This document shows positions 42,492 to 52,535 of a stretch of DNA of 64,000 nt, piece after piece. Position 1 is the first letter of the stretch. Every line of letters begins with the position of its first letter. The notes below the pieces were generated by a model that searched no databases, was not told where the DNA came from, and was given only the letters and a program-made list of their open reading frames with translations. This DNA comes from Sphingobacterium sp. ML3W (GTDB lineage Bacteria > Bacteroidota > Bacteroidia > Sphingobacteriales > Sphingobacteriaceae): positions 2,914,001 to 2,978,000 of the forward strand of contig NZ_CP009278.1 of assembly GCF_000747525.1 (NCBI RefSeq), read 5' to 3'. The translations under genes and the position numbers were made by a program.

Positions 42492-45386
42492 TCATATTTC
42501 ATTCAAGAAATCACTTAAAGATTGATCTTTCCCAACAGGCAATTTTTTACGTAGCCTATAACGGTGTATCTCAACTCCCCTAACCGTAATATTTTGCAAT
42601 TGTGCAATCTGCTTGGTGGTAAAATTCAATTTCAAATAAGCACAGACCTTTAAATCATTGCGTGATAATCCGGCATGATTTGATTTCAGCTTATTCAAGA
42701 ACCCATCATTAAGTTCATCAAAATGCGAGGCGAACTGATTCCAATTGGCACTATTTTTCTCGACATCTTTCAATAAATTATTGACCCGTTTTAATTCAGA
42801 AGCCTCTTCGTCATTCACCCCTATTTTTGCCAATTCATCACGGACTTTAACGAGCGTTCCCGAATTTTCCAGTAGTTGCATACTTGTACTCGCCAATTCT
42901 TTGGTTTTGACCAATACCTCCTGTTCCAGCTTCTCATTATTCAGTTTCACGATCTCCTTTTCACTCTTTTCGATTTCCAACTGATGGATATAGCGGAGCT
43001 GTGCCATTTTCTTTTCATATTGGAGCTGTTGCTTTTTCCAGACCTGTTTTTGTATCCTAAAAAAAATAGAAATCCCAATGGCACCCAAAATAAGGTAGAC
43101 CAGTTTTGCCCAAATAGTCAAATACCAAGGTGGTAAAATAGTGAAAGCGTAAGAGGATACCGTAGAAATCTGGTTTAAGTTATTGCGGACTTTAACCTGA
43201 AACCGATAGTCTCCACTTGGGAGATTCGTATATGATTTTTCAGAAATATTTGCCCATGTAGACCAGCTCTCATCATACCCTACCAATTGATAGCTGAACT
43301 CCACATGTTCATGAATACCAAAACTTGGCGAAGAAAAAGCAAACTGAAAAGAATTGAATTTAGAAGCTAACTCAGGCACATCAGCAGCATCTTGTTCATA
43401 AACACCTGTTGGACTCTTGGTAAAATACCCTTCAAAAATAGTGCTATCCAAGGTCGATTTTGCCGTTACCTGAGATAACAAGACAAGCGGTTTCCGAGCC
43501 TCCTTGATATACTTTTCATAGTTGATGTGTATGATTCCCTTTTCGGCACCGATGTAGACGTTGTTTTTATCAAAAGTATTGATATGATCAAATCCCGAAG
43601 TATTCATGCCTTCAATCTCTGAAAATTTAATCAGCTGATAGGTCCTCGCTTTAGGGTCAAATTGAGCAACCCCTACGTATTTGTTCGTACAAAACCAGAT
43701 ATTCCCATCCTTATCTTCCTTGAGATAACGGATCGTGAGCCCCTCAAATACTTTAAAATCAACTGACGGCACAAACTCATCCTTGCTATAATCGTAGGTA
43801 TACAGTCCCTTTTCTGTCGCAAAGATCACTTGATCTTTGATCTTGAATACAAAATTTTGATAGTCCGAGGGTAAACCATTTTTTTTAGTCAACAGATCTG
43901 CTTGATAGGCATGTCGGTCTGCCGCCAATCGCATGCGATAGATACCGCGATACGGATGTGAAGCCCAAATTGTTTTTTTCTCATCCAATTCTAAAAAACG
44001 ATACGAATCAACAAACCCACGTAACTGACCATCGGACTGAAAGCTCCCGTTTTGATAATTCAACAACTCTAAGCCCTGATAAGTCCCCACCAAAGCCTGC
44101 TCTACCGGATACACCGAGCTTAAAGGCAATACGTTCCAAGTACCCGTCCTATTCGACAACGGCAGTAAGGCTTGATCCTGTATCTGAAACAGTCCTTTAT
44201 TATGTCCAAGCAATAAGCTTCCATTCAATTCTTGCAGCATCCACGCCTCTCCTCCATCGCTTTTTGGGAAAAGCGAAAAAGAACTCAATGATCGGCTTTG
44301 GTCGCTCAGCCCTTTGGTAATGGGCGCCACATACATCCCATTTGAAGATGCCAAATAAAGTTTGTGATCAAAGATCAAAGACGATAATCCGGTTACATCA
44401 TTTTCCAGATTTGGCCGCAGGTACCGGACAGCAGAACCATACGAAATCACCGAAATACCATTGTCACTAGCTACCCATATATTTTTCTGTCGATCGACAA
44501 ATACCGCAGAAATATTCTTGTTCACCAACCCCTCCTTAATCCCGATACGCTGAATAGTCTTGGCATTCCGATCACGGATATGACAGCCATCTTTTGCATT
44601 GCCGACCACAAAAGTAGAATCGTCTATAAGCGCCGAAGATGGCGTATAACTATCTTCCCAACGCTCCTTATTCAATTGAATTAGCATCCTGTCTTTCAGC
44701 AGATAGTTTTGATTATTTAAAGTCGATACCACGATACGATCCTTACCGAGTGGTATCATGGCCGATATTTTCATATCCGCATAGGGTAACGCGGCGAGCA
44801 TGGGAGACCAATGATTGTTCCGGTAGACCAATAAACCATTTTTTTTATCTTGCGCAAATAACGAATCACCGACCTTACCCATAAAATACCATTCTGCGGC
44901 AGCCGGATGTACCGTTATTTTTTGGCCTTTAAGTTCAAAGATTACATTCGTCGCTCTAAAAAAAACAGACTGTCCAAAAGACAAGGTATTCCAGATATCT
45001 GCAAAATTACGATACGCCTCAGGGATCAAGGCTTTAAGTGATGTATACGTCAACCCACCCTGTTCCGAAGGCTCAAAATAACCGAAATCCCCCTGCCCCC
45101 CTACATATATGCGATCATGATCATCGATCCATAGCGAGCGGATGATCGTATGGTTGGGCAATGCATATGATTTCCAATACCGACCATTAAAAGTAATCAG
45201 CCCTTCACTGTTACCAAAATACATAATGCCCCTGCTATCTTGCTTCATATCCCAGGTACGGCTTCCACCCCGATATACGGTTTTATTATAGTTGTTGACC
45301 AACGGTAATCCAAGTAGATGTTGTCCACATACTGCATGCGGCATTATAAAAAATACGAACAAATAAAGGATGATGAGATACTTCAT
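42492..45386 (-). CDS. Triple-tyrosine / LuxR-type sensor-regulator of the SusCD locus
   Basis: A 964-residue protein. Signal peptide or N-terminal export segment (MKYLIILYLFVFFIMPHAVC), two seven-bladed Reg_prop propellers (about 25-630; repeats such as GGSRTWDMKQDSRGIMYFGN and FVDRQKNIWVASDNGIS), a Y_Y_Y domain (about 655-745, ending YRFQVKVRNNLNQ), one transmembrane helix (about 755-778), a coiled coil, and a C-terminal LuxR-type HTH (LKLNFTTKQIAQLQNITVRGVEIHRYRLRKK). There is no kinase or receiver domain, so periplasmic ligand binding must be relayed directly to a DNA-binding domain. It is divergent from the SusC gene and probably activates it. Confidence 0.9.
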   Translation of the reverse strand: MKYLIILYLFVFFIMPHAVCGQHLLGLPLVNNYNKTVYRGGSRTWDMKQDSRGIMYFGNSEGLITFNGRYWKSYALPNHTIIRSLWIDDHDRIYVGGQGDFGYFEPSEQGGLTYTSLKALIPEAYRNFADIWNTLSFGQSVFFRATNVIFELKGQKITVHPAAAEWYFMGKVGDSLFAQDKKNGLLVYRNNHWSPMLAALPYADMKISAMIPLGKDRIVVSTLNNQNYLLKDRMLIQLNKERWEDSYTPSSALIDDSTFVVGNAKDGCHIRDRNAKTIQRIGIKEGLVNKNISAVFVDRQKNIWVASDNGISVISYGSAVRYLRPNLENDVTGLSSLIFDHKLYLASSNGMYVAPITKGLSDQSRSLSSFSLFPKSDGGEAWMLQELNGSLLLGHNKGLFQIQDQALLPLSNRTGTWNVLPLSSVYPVEQALVGTYQGLELLNYQNGSFQSDGQLRGFVDSYRFLELDEKKTIWASHPYRGIYRMRLAADRHAYQADLLTKKNGLPSDYQNFVFKIKDQVIFATEKGLYTYDYSKDEFVPSVDFKVFEGLTIRYLKEDKDGNIWFCTNKYVGVAQFDPKARTYQLIKFSEIEGMNTSGFDHINTFDKNNVYIGAEKGIIHINYEKYIKEARKPLVLLSQVTAKSTLDSTIFEGYFTKSPTGVYEQDAADVPELASKFNSFQFAFSSPSFGIHEHVEFSYQLVGYDESWSTWANISEKSYTNLPSGDYRFQVKVRNNLNQISTVSSYAFTILPPWYLTIWAKLVYLILGAIGISIFFRIQKQVWKKQQLQYEKKMAQLRYIHQLEIEKSEKEIVKLNNEKLEQEVLVKTKELASTSMQLLENSGTLVKVRDELAKIGVNDEEASELKRVNNLLKDVEKNSANWNQFASHFDELNDGFLNKLKSNHAGLSRNDLKVCAYLKLNFTTKQIAQLQNITVRGVEIHRYRLRKKLPVGKDQSLSDFLNEI

Positions 45387-45461
45387 ATATGCTGTCTATA
45401 ATTGGGTTGACGTAAACTTGACGTAGCCCAAATATAGCGAATTTAGGAACATTAACGCATG

Positions 45462-45520
45462 ATGAAGTAGTAATGAAGTAGTGTTTAAATTTAACTTATG
45501 CCTATCTAAATCTAAATTTG
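45462..45520 (+). promoter_or_regulatory. SusC promoter region with an 11-bp-phased direct repeat
   Basis: ATGAAGTAGT occurs at 45462-45471 and 45473-45482 (period 11). TAAATTTG at 45513-45520 fits a -7 element, 30 bp further on, with no TTTG at -33. The repeat is well placed for an activator, for example the divergent LuxR-type regulator. Confidence 0.55.
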
Positions 45521-45560
45521 AGGTAATTATAAACATTCTAAATTCTTTAATTCATCACGT

Positions 45561-48500
45561 ATGAAAAACAAGGTCAGCATCATTGCAAGTGTTGCTCTTC
45601 TGTCTTGTCTTACCACTACGGTAAGTGCACAGAACAGAACGATTACAGGTAAAGTCACGAATGAACTGGGGATTCCGCTAGTGGCAAGTATTACCTTATC
45701 AGGCGGTTCCACAACTGGAACCAGTAGCAACGAGAATGGCGAGTTCACCCTCTCTATTCCCCAAAATTCAAATTATTTGATTGTTTCCTCATTGGGCTAT
45801 GAATCAAAAACCGTAACCCTAACCGGCAATTCCGTGAACATCCAATTAAAGGCCAATGCCGACTTTAACCTGGATGAAGTCGTAGTAGTAGGCTATGGTA
45901 CACAACGAAAAGGCGATCTTACAGCCCCGATTGCTACGGTCAATATGCAAGATATGGCCAAACGTACGGTTTCCAATCCCATGGATGCCCTCCAAGGTGC
46001 CGTTACAGGTGTACAGATCGTGAGCTCAGGAGCACCTGGGTCAACACCGTCAGTACGCGTTCGTGGAGTTGGTTCGTTTAATAATGAAAGTCCGCTGTAT
46101 GTGGTCGATGGGATGTTCATGGATAATATTGATTTCCTTAACCCCAACGATATTGCAGACATCTCGATCTTAAAAGATGCATCTGGTGCAGCCATATATG
46201 GGGTTCGTGCGGCCAATGGGGTCATCCTCGTGACCACAAAAAAAGGAAGTCTGAATATGAAATCACAAGTCACCTACAATGGATTTGTGGGCTTCCAAAC
46301 ACCAACCAACGTTTTAAAAATGGCAAATGCGCAACAGTATGCCAACTATGCTACAGCAACCGGAAATGGCGCTTTTGTGAAAAATTCAGTTGAAAAATAT
46401 GGTGGCACGGAGACCAACCCTGCCATGGATACCGATTGGTTCGAAGAGCTGTTGCGCTCAAAAGCACTCATCACCAACCACAATGTGGACGTCATGGGTG
46501 GAAGTGAAAAAATAACCTATGCTTTTGGTCTCAACTACGTCAAACAAGAAGGCATCATGGATGCTAAAAACAACAACCAAAAGTTTAACATGCGCATGCA
46601 GGCAGACGCCAAGGTCACAGATTGGCTGAAAGTTGGATTTATAGCACATTTAAATAATTTCAAATCCTATCACCCCAATAATGCCGCTTTCCGTCAGGCC
46701 TATTTTGCAACTCCTTTATACCCGGTCTACGACCCTTCACTCGAGCTTGCTAAACCTGAAAAATTCGGATCCAGTACCGCCATCGGTATGCAATCCGGAT
46801 TTTGGTACAACAATCCGGTTGCCACAGCTTTCTACAACAACAATCAAACAAAAGGATTTCAGATACTACCGAGTTTTTACGTAGAAGCAGAACTTTGGAA
46901 AGACAAGATCACATTCAAATCACAGCTCAGCCAACGCTATCAATCGACACATAACATCGGTTATAACCCCATTTATTATATTGATAACGACCAGCGAAAC
47001 GACCGTTCTTTTCTACGGTCTGCACAAGCACGTAACAACAACTACATCTTAGACAATTTATTGACGTATAAAGACGAAGCGGGCAAACACCACTGGTCGG
47101 TCCTATTGGGGCAATCGACCCGGGAAGAACGTTGGCGTGAAACCTGGGTACAGGCCAATGATGTACCCGAATCGGAAGAGTTTTGGTATGTAGGTGTTGG
47201 CGCTCAGGGAATAGGGTCTGCCACAGGATATGGTGAAAATGGCTCTCGCAATGCCGGAATATCCTATTTTTCTAGAGGGACGTATGACTACGATAACAAG
47301 TATTTATTGACCGCCACTTTCCGTGCCGATGGAAGTTCCAAATACCAAACCAAATGGGGTTATTTCCCATCAGTGGGCTTAGGATGGGTGCTGACGAAAG
47401 AAAAGTTTATGGAAAACCAGAAACTTTTCAATCAATTGAAAATACGCGGAAGCTGGGGTAAATTGGGTAATGACGGGATCCAACCCAATGCCGGATATGC
47501 AACCGTCTATTCCGGAAATAATTTCTCGGGCATATTTGGTAGCGAAGGCAGCACAAACGGCACCCGGATACCTGGATACCGCGTGGGCAGGTTCTTTTCA
47601 CAAGTGCGCTGGGAGGTCGTTGAAGAATGGGATGGCGGTTTAGATTTTGCGCTATTGAACAATCGCCTGAGTGGTACCGTAGATTATTACCACAGAACGA
47701 CCCATGATCTGGCATTCAGCAGACCCATTCCATTTTCTTGGGATCGCGTATACGGAAACTGGGGCAGTGTAGCCAACAGTGGATGGGAAATCGGGCTGCA
47801 ATGGAAAGATAAAGTCGGTGCATTTGGCTACTCCCTAGCCGGAAATGTGACGACATTGAAAAACACAGTCAAAAACCTAGGTGGATTGGAAAACATCATG
47901 AACGGTTACCCGGAATGGGCAGCAGAGTTTCCTGCAAGAATCGAAATCAACGAGCCCATCAACTATTTTTATGGTTATGAAGTAGCCGGTGTCTATCAAA
48001 ATCAAGCACAGATCGATGCCGACCCAATTTCGAGCGCCTACAATAAACAAAATCCAAACTCCCCTATCTTACCGGGTTATCTCCAATATAAAGATCAGAA
48101 CAACAATGGTGAATTGGATGAAAACGACCGTATCAATCTTGGGAACTACCTTCCAAAGATCACCTATGGTTTCAACGTTGCATTCGATTACAAAAAATTT
48201 GACATGAGTATCGCCTTCCAAGGTGTAAGTGGCAATAAGATCCATAACCTCAACAGAGCTATGCGCAGAAAATACAGCCAGATGAATGTCGATGCCGATT
48301 TTGTTGATAAACTATGGACAGGAGAAGGTTCGAGCAATACACATCCATCGGCAGCAGGATCGGTCGCATCGTGGAATCTACAGGCAAGTTCATTCTTTGT
48401 AGAAAGTGGTGCTTACCTCCGCGTGCAAAACATTCAATTGGGTTATAGTTTTGACTTCCCGAAAATGCCTACCCGCATATTCGTAACGGCAGATAGACCA

Positions 48501-48614
48501 TTTATGTTTACCAAATACAGCGGTTTCACACCCGAAATATCGGGAATGGGATTTGATGCCAATGTGTATCCTATTGCATCGACGTACAGTCTAGGAGTCA
48601 AAGTTTCATTTTAA
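45561..48614 (+). CDS. susC: SusC/RagA-family TonB-dependent outer-membrane transporter
   Basis: A 1017-residue outer-membrane protein. It has a signal peptide (MKNKVSIIASVALLSCLTTTVSAQ), a carboxypeptidase-like regulatory domain (RTITGKVTNELGIPLVASITL to about residue 95), the conserved DEVVVVGYGTQRKGDLT segment, a plug domain (NPMDALQGAVTGVQI, PSVRVRGVGSFNNESPLYVVDG, DISILKDASGAAIYGVRAANGVILVTTKKG), a 22-strand barrel and a terminal aromatic (VSF). It imports oligosaccharides with the adjacent SusD. The adjoining glycosidase suggests a beta-glucan such as laminarin as substrate (inference). Confidence 0.95.
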   Translation: MKNKVSIIASVALLSCLTTTVSAQNRTITGKVTNELGIPLVASITLSGGSTTGTSSNENGEFTLSIPQNSNYLIVSSLGYESKTVTLTGNSVNIQLKANADFNLDEVVVVGYGTQRKGDLTAPIATVNMQDMAKRTVSNPMDALQGAVTGVQIVSSGAPGSTPSVRVRGVGSFNNESPLYVVDGMFMDNIDFLNPNDIADISILKDASGAAIYGVRAANGVILVTTKKGSLNMKSQVTYNGFVGFQTPTNVLKMANAQQYANYATATGNGAFVKNSVEKYGGTETNPAMDTDWFEELLRSKALITNHNVDVMGGSEKITYAFGLNYVKQEGIMDAKNNNQKFNMRMQADAKVTDWLKVGFIAHLNNFKSYHPNNAAFRQAYFATPLYPVYDPSLELAKPEKFGSSTAIGMQSGFWYNNPVATAFYNNNQTKGFQILPSFYVEAELWKDKITFKSQLSQRYQSTHNIGYNPIYYIDNDQRNDRSFLRSAQARNNNYILDNLLTYKDEAGKHHWSVLLGQSTREERWRETWVQANDVPESEEFWYVGVGAQGIGSATGYGENGSRNAGISYFSRGTYDYDNKYLLTATFRADGSSKYQTKWGYFPSVGLGWVLTKEKFMENQKLFNQLKIRGSWGKLGNDGIQPNAGYATVYSGNNFSGIFGSEGSTNGTRIPGYRVGRFFSQVRWEVVEEWDGGLDFALLNNRLSGTVDYYHRTTHDLAFSRPIPFSWDRVYGNWGSVANSGWEIGLQWKDKVGAFGYSLAGNVTTLKNTVKNLGGLENIMNGYPEWAAEFPARIEINEPINYFYGYEVAGVYQNQAQIDADPISSAYNKQNPNSPILPGYLQYKDQNNNGELDENDRINLGNYLPKITYGFNVAFDYKKFDMSIAFQGVSGNKIHNLNRAMRRKYSQMNVDADFVDKLWTGEGSSNTHPSAAGSVASWNLQASSFFVESGAYLRVQNIQLGYSFDFPKMPTRIFVTADRPFMFTKYSGFTPEISGMGFDANVYPIASTYSLGVKVSF

Positions 48615-48639
48615 TTTTTAATCCTTTCATTTTAATCTT

Positions 48640-50190
48640 ATGAACACCTTTAAATATATCCTCATAGCCAGTTGTATAGCAGTTCCGCTATCCATGACGA
48701 GCTGTAAAAAGTTTTTAGACAAGCCCCTAGAAAACCAGCAGCGTTCGGAAGAAATCGACTACAGCAATCCGGCCCTCATGTATAGTCCTGTTTCTGGCGT
48801 ATACCGCTCAGCAGCCGATGACAATCTGGTGCATTGGATCGATCTTTCCATACGTTGCATGCGCGATGATGACTACCTGCAGGGTGCTCCAAGCCCCAAC
48901 GATAATCCAGAATTAACGGCCATCAAAAATTTCCAGAACGATGTCACCGTCCAGTCTTACTGGGGGCTCAATCAATCGTGGATCAGTTACTACAGTCTGG
49001 TCATCGCGGCCAACAATGCTTTGATTGAACTGGAAAATTTTGCTGCAAAAATACCCACCAGCAACAGCAAAGACCTCGCCTTAAACAAACAATACAAAGC
49101 CGAGGTTCGGTTTCTGCGCGCCTACGCCCATCTGATGGCTTCTCGCCTCTTTGGAAACGTGCCTATTTTGATCGATAGTGAAAACATCGGAAGACTGGCG
49201 ACCATCGAAAAGAGCACAGCTGCCGAAGTAAGGGAATTTATCATTGCCGAAATGAACGATTGTATTGAAGCGCTGGAAGATGCCCGCCCGAATCAATCCA
49301 TCCATATCGGTGCCGTCACCAAGTATACCGCGCTGCTATTAAAAGCCAAAGCAGCTTCAGACCTTGCCGGCAATGATAACAGCAGTCCGCATTGGGAAGA
49401 AGTGTTAGATGCGACCAATAAAATCATTGCGAGCAATAAATTCTCCTTATATCCAAACCTGTACGAGCTCTTCAAGCTACCCGGAAAATTAGCAAACGAA
49501 TCCCTATTTGAATTGCAATATTCCGACTTTGGCCTCAGCACAGGCGATATTGTACGTCCCGGAGTAGACTGGGGAACATTCTTTAGGTGGCAAGGTCCTT
49601 CTGGCGATCAAAAAGGAAGTGCCATTTCTGGTGCAGGATGGGTACCCCCATCGCAAGATATTGTCGATTTTCTGACGAATCGCGGGGACCTTGAACGCTT
49701 GAAAAACACCATTCAGTATTGCGGGATAAACGGTGATCCTGCCACATCTGTCACTACCCCTAGTGGTGACGTGGTCTATGGCAATCCCTTTGGTATCAAA
49801 TATTTCAACGGAAAAGCCTATCTTCCAAAAGCACAAATGACCGAAGGCCGTTTGGAATATGGTGCAAACAATAATGTGCGAATACTCCGGTACGCAGATG
49901 TGCTGCTGCTCAATGCGGAGGCAAAAGTAAGAAAAGGACAGAATGGAGATGAACCGTTCCGATTAATACGAGAAAGAGCTAAATTAGCACCGATTGCGAA
50001 TGTAAACTTAAACCAGATCCTCGACGAACGTAGAGCAGAATTTGCTTGTGAATGGTGGGGCGAGCGCTTCAATGACCTGGTCCGTACTGGCAAAGCAAAA
50101 GAGGTATTTGGTCCTAAATTTATTCCGGGCATGAGCGAATCTTTGCCGATACCGCAAACGCAAATAGATGCTAACCCTAATTTCAGATAA
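48640..50190 (+). CDS. susD: SusD/RagB-family surface glycan-binding lipoprotein
   Basis: A 516-residue lipoprotein (lipobox MTSC around residue 22) with the SusD tetratricopeptide helices and C-terminal signature VRILRYADVLLLNAEAKVR and RRAEFACEWWGERFNDLVRTGKA. It forms the lid of the SusC pore at the cell surface. It lies 25 bp after the SusC gene and 3 bp before the glycosidase gene. No SusE/F-like surface protein is encoded between them. Confidence 0.95.
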   Translation: MNTFKYILIASCIAVPLSMTSCKKFLDKPLENQQRSEEIDYSNPALMYSPVSGVYRSAADDNLVHWIDLSIRCMRDDDYLQGAPSPNDNPELTAIKNFQNDVTVQSYWGLNQSWISYYSLVIAANNALIELENFAAKIPTSNSKDLALNKQYKAEVRFLRAYAHLMASRLFGNVPILIDSENIGRLATIEKSTAAEVREFIIAEMNDCIEALEDARPNQSIHIGAVTKYTALLLKAKAASDLAGNDNSSPHWEEVLDATNKIIASNKFSLYPNLYELFKLPGKLANESLFELQYSDFGLSTGDIVRPGVDWGTFFRWQGPSGDQKGSAISGAGWVPPSQDIVDFLTNRGDLERLKNTIQYCGINGDPATSVTTPSGDVVYGNPFGIKYFNGKAYLPKAQMTEGRLEYGANNNVRILRYADVLLLNAEAKVRKGQNGDEPFRLIRERAKLAPIANVNLNQILDERRAEFACEWWGERFNDLVRTGKAKEVFGPKFIPGMSESLPIPQTQIDANPNFR

Positions 50191-50193
50191 ATC

Positions 50194-52257
50194 ATGACGT
50201 ATATGAAACACATCACGATATGGGCAATCCTGCTTTTCAACCTGCAACTGACAATAGCGCAGGAAAACAAACCGGTCAAAACTGAAATTGTTAAAGAAAA
50301 TGGTGGTTATACCCTAAAACGGGATGGTAAGCCCTATTTCATCAAAGGAGCAGGTGGCACCAATTATATGGATCGTCTCAAAGCGTATGGAGGTAACTCC
50401 ATACGCACTTGGAGTCCAAAAGATGCCGGCAAAATATTGGATGATGCCCATCGAATGGGACTGACCGTTACCTTAGGATTGGATGTGCGCGCAGAAAGGC
50501 ATGGGTTTGACTACAACGATCCCGAATCGGTCGCCAAACAATTGGAAGGAATACGAAAAACGGTGCTTCAATACCGCAACCACCCCGCACTTTTAGCCTG
50601 GGGCATCGGCAATGAGCTCAACCTGCATTATAGCAACCCAAAAGTATGGGATGCTGTCAATGCTATTGCTGCCATGATCCACGAACTGGACCCCAATCAC
50701 CTGGTCACCACGATGCTGGCCGGTGTAAACAAAAAGGAATTTGACTATATCCAAGAAAAATGCCCCGCTATCGACCTGATCGCAGTTCAGGTATATGGAG
50801 GCCTAGCATCCGTACCCGAGCAGATTAAAAGTGTGGGTTGGACCAAACCCTATATCGTTACCGAGTGGGGACCTACAGGCCATTGGGAAGTGACACAAAC
50901 ACCTTGGAATGCTTCTCTAGAGGAAAATAGCAGTGAAAAAGCAGCCGTATACAAAAGCCGCTACGAAGCATCCATCGGTAAAGACAATCATTGCTTAGGA
51001 TCTTATGTCTTTCTATGGGGACAGAAACAAGAACGTACCCCTACCTGGTATGGATTATTCACCGAAGCAGGTGAAGAAAATGAAGTGGTGGATGTGATGG
51101 AATTCCTGTGGTCAAAAAAATGGCCTACAAACCGTTCTCCGCATTTAGAATCCTTGCTATTGGATGGAAAAAAGGCTACTGATTTTGTCTATGTCGAACC
51201 CGGAAAAAGCTATCCCATTGAAGTGTTTGTGAAAGATCCAGAAGGCGACAAACTCACCACACGTTGGGAGCTCTTGCACGAGAGCACCGATCTGAAAGAA
51301 GGCGGTGACCGCGAAGAAAGACCTCAAGCAATCCCTGGACTTATTACAGATGAAAGCCAACAAAGCACACAATTCAAAGCACCAACCGAAGAAGGTGCCT
51401 ATCGCCTTTTCGTCTATGTTTCGGATGGGCATAACAACGTGGCTACAGCCAATATCCCTTTTTACGTAACGGCCAACAAAACGAATGCCCCCCTATCATC
51501 AGACCTAAAAAATGCATACCGTTTTTCGAGCGACCCCATTTGGGCCGATGAATTTAATTACAAGGGCTTGCCCGACACAAGCAAATGGTCGTATGATGTA
51601 GGTTCAAAATATGATGGCTGGGGCAATAATGAAGACCAGTATTATGTCGCCTCTTCTCTAAAAAATTCGATTGTCGGTAATGGCGTGTTAAAGATCAAAG
51701 CTTTAAAAGAAAATAAAGGCGGCAAACCCTACACCTCTGCCCGATTGGTCAGTAAGCATAAAGGAGACTTTTTATACGGCAGGTTTGAAGCTCGGGCCAA
51801 GCTACCGAAAGGTCGCGGCAATTGGCCTGCTATCTGGATGTTGCCGACAGCATCAAAATATGGCGATTGGCCCAACTCCGGTGAAATAGATATACTGGAA
51901 CACGTGGGTTATGACCAAGATGTGCTGCATATTTCTACGCATACCAAGGCCTACAACCATAACATCAATACCCAAAAAACGGCAACGAAAAAGGTAGCAG
52001 GTGTATCCGATGCCTTTCACCTGTATCGTGTGGATTGGACTCCAGAATATATCAAGGGATTTATCGATGATCAGGAAATATTTTCTGTTGAAAACGAACA
52101 TAAAACTTTTGCGGAATGGCCATTTGATCAAAAATTCCATTGGTTGCTCAATTTAGCCATCGGCGGAAATTGGGGCGGTAAACACGGGGTTGATGAAAAA
52201 ATATTCCCGAATGTTTTTGAAATCGACTATGTACGCGTATATGAATTGATGCCCTAA
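50194..52257 (+). CDS. Dual-domain exported glycosidase: clan GH-A barrel plus GH16
   Basis: A 687-residue secreted enzyme (signal about 4-22; ATG at 50203 is an alternative start). Residues about 30-315 form a clan GH-A (GH2-C/GH5-like) TIM barrel, with acid/base E141 in WGIGNELN and nucleophile E224 in VTEWGPTG. A linker of PKD/Ig-like beta sandwich follows (about 330-425, SYPIEVFVKDPEGDKLTTRWELL, YRLFVYVSDGHNN). Residues about 440-686 form a GH16 domain with the catalytic EIDILE at 564-569 and GRFEARAKLPKGRGNWPAIWMLP. GH16 of this type cuts beta-1,3-glucans. Two catalytic domains in one chain after SusCD suggest complete attack on a mixed or branched beta-glucan (inference). Confidence 0.88.
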   Translation: MTYMKHITIWAILLFNLQLTIAQENKPVKTEIVKENGGYTLKRDGKPYFIKGAGGTNYMDRLKAYGGNSIRTWSPKDAGKILDDAHRMGLTVTLGLDVRAERHGFDYNDPESVAKQLEGIRKTVLQYRNHPALLAWGIGNELNLHYSNPKVWDAVNAIAAMIHELDPNHLVTTMLAGVNKKEFDYIQEKCPAIDLIAVQVYGGLASVPEQIKSVGWTKPYIVTEWGPTGHWEVTQTPWNASLEENSSEKAAVYKSRYEASIGKDNHCLGSYVFLWGQKQERTPTWYGLFTEAGEENEVVDVMEFLWSKKWPTNRSPHLESLLLDGKKATDFVYVEPGKSYPIEVFVKDPEGDKLTTRWELLHESTDLKEGGDREERPQAIPGLITDESQQSTQFKAPTEEGAYRLFVYVSDGHNNVATANIPFYVTANKTNAPLSSDLKNAYRFSSDPIWADEFNYKGLPDTSKWSYDVGSKYDGWGNNEDQYYVASSLKNSIVGNGVLKIKALKENKGGKPYTSARLVSKHKGDFLYGRFEARAKLPKGRGNWPAIWMLPTASKYGDWPNSGEIDILEHVGYDQDVLHISTHTKAYNHNINTQKTATKKVAGVSDAFHLYRVDWTPEYIKGFIDDQEIFSVENEHKTFAEWPFDQKFHWLLNLAIGGNWGGKHGVDEKIFPNVFEIDYVRVYELMP

Positions 52258-52309
52258 CTCATTCGCGATACCACACTCATATTGAATAGGTAATACATGC
52301 CCACTTAAT

Positions 52310-52351
52310 CTAAAAAAACCTTTTCAGCTAAACACTGAAAAGGTTTTTTAG
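52310..52351. terminator. Bidirectional terminator after the SusCD operon
   Basis: CTAAAAAAACCTTTTCAG and CTGAAAAGGTTTTTTAG form a long stem with an A-rich loop. It has T runs in both orientations and lies about 50 bp after the glycosidase stop. Confidence 0.88.
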
Positions 52352-52535
52352 ATTATAAAAATAAATGTAAATCGTCAGCACAATTTAGGCACAATTACAT
52401 AAAAAATAAAAGCGTGTTATCCTAAAAAAGCTTTAACTTTAATCATCATCAGAATACCTAAATAAACAATACCAGAAAACTTCATCATAGATATACGTCG
52501 TAGTACAAATGCTTCATAAAGGTCGGCGTGTGCCC
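52352..52535. other. Intergenic tail between the SusCD terminator and the AEC gene
   Basis: AT-rich sequence without a recognised gene or structure. Confidence 0.4.
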
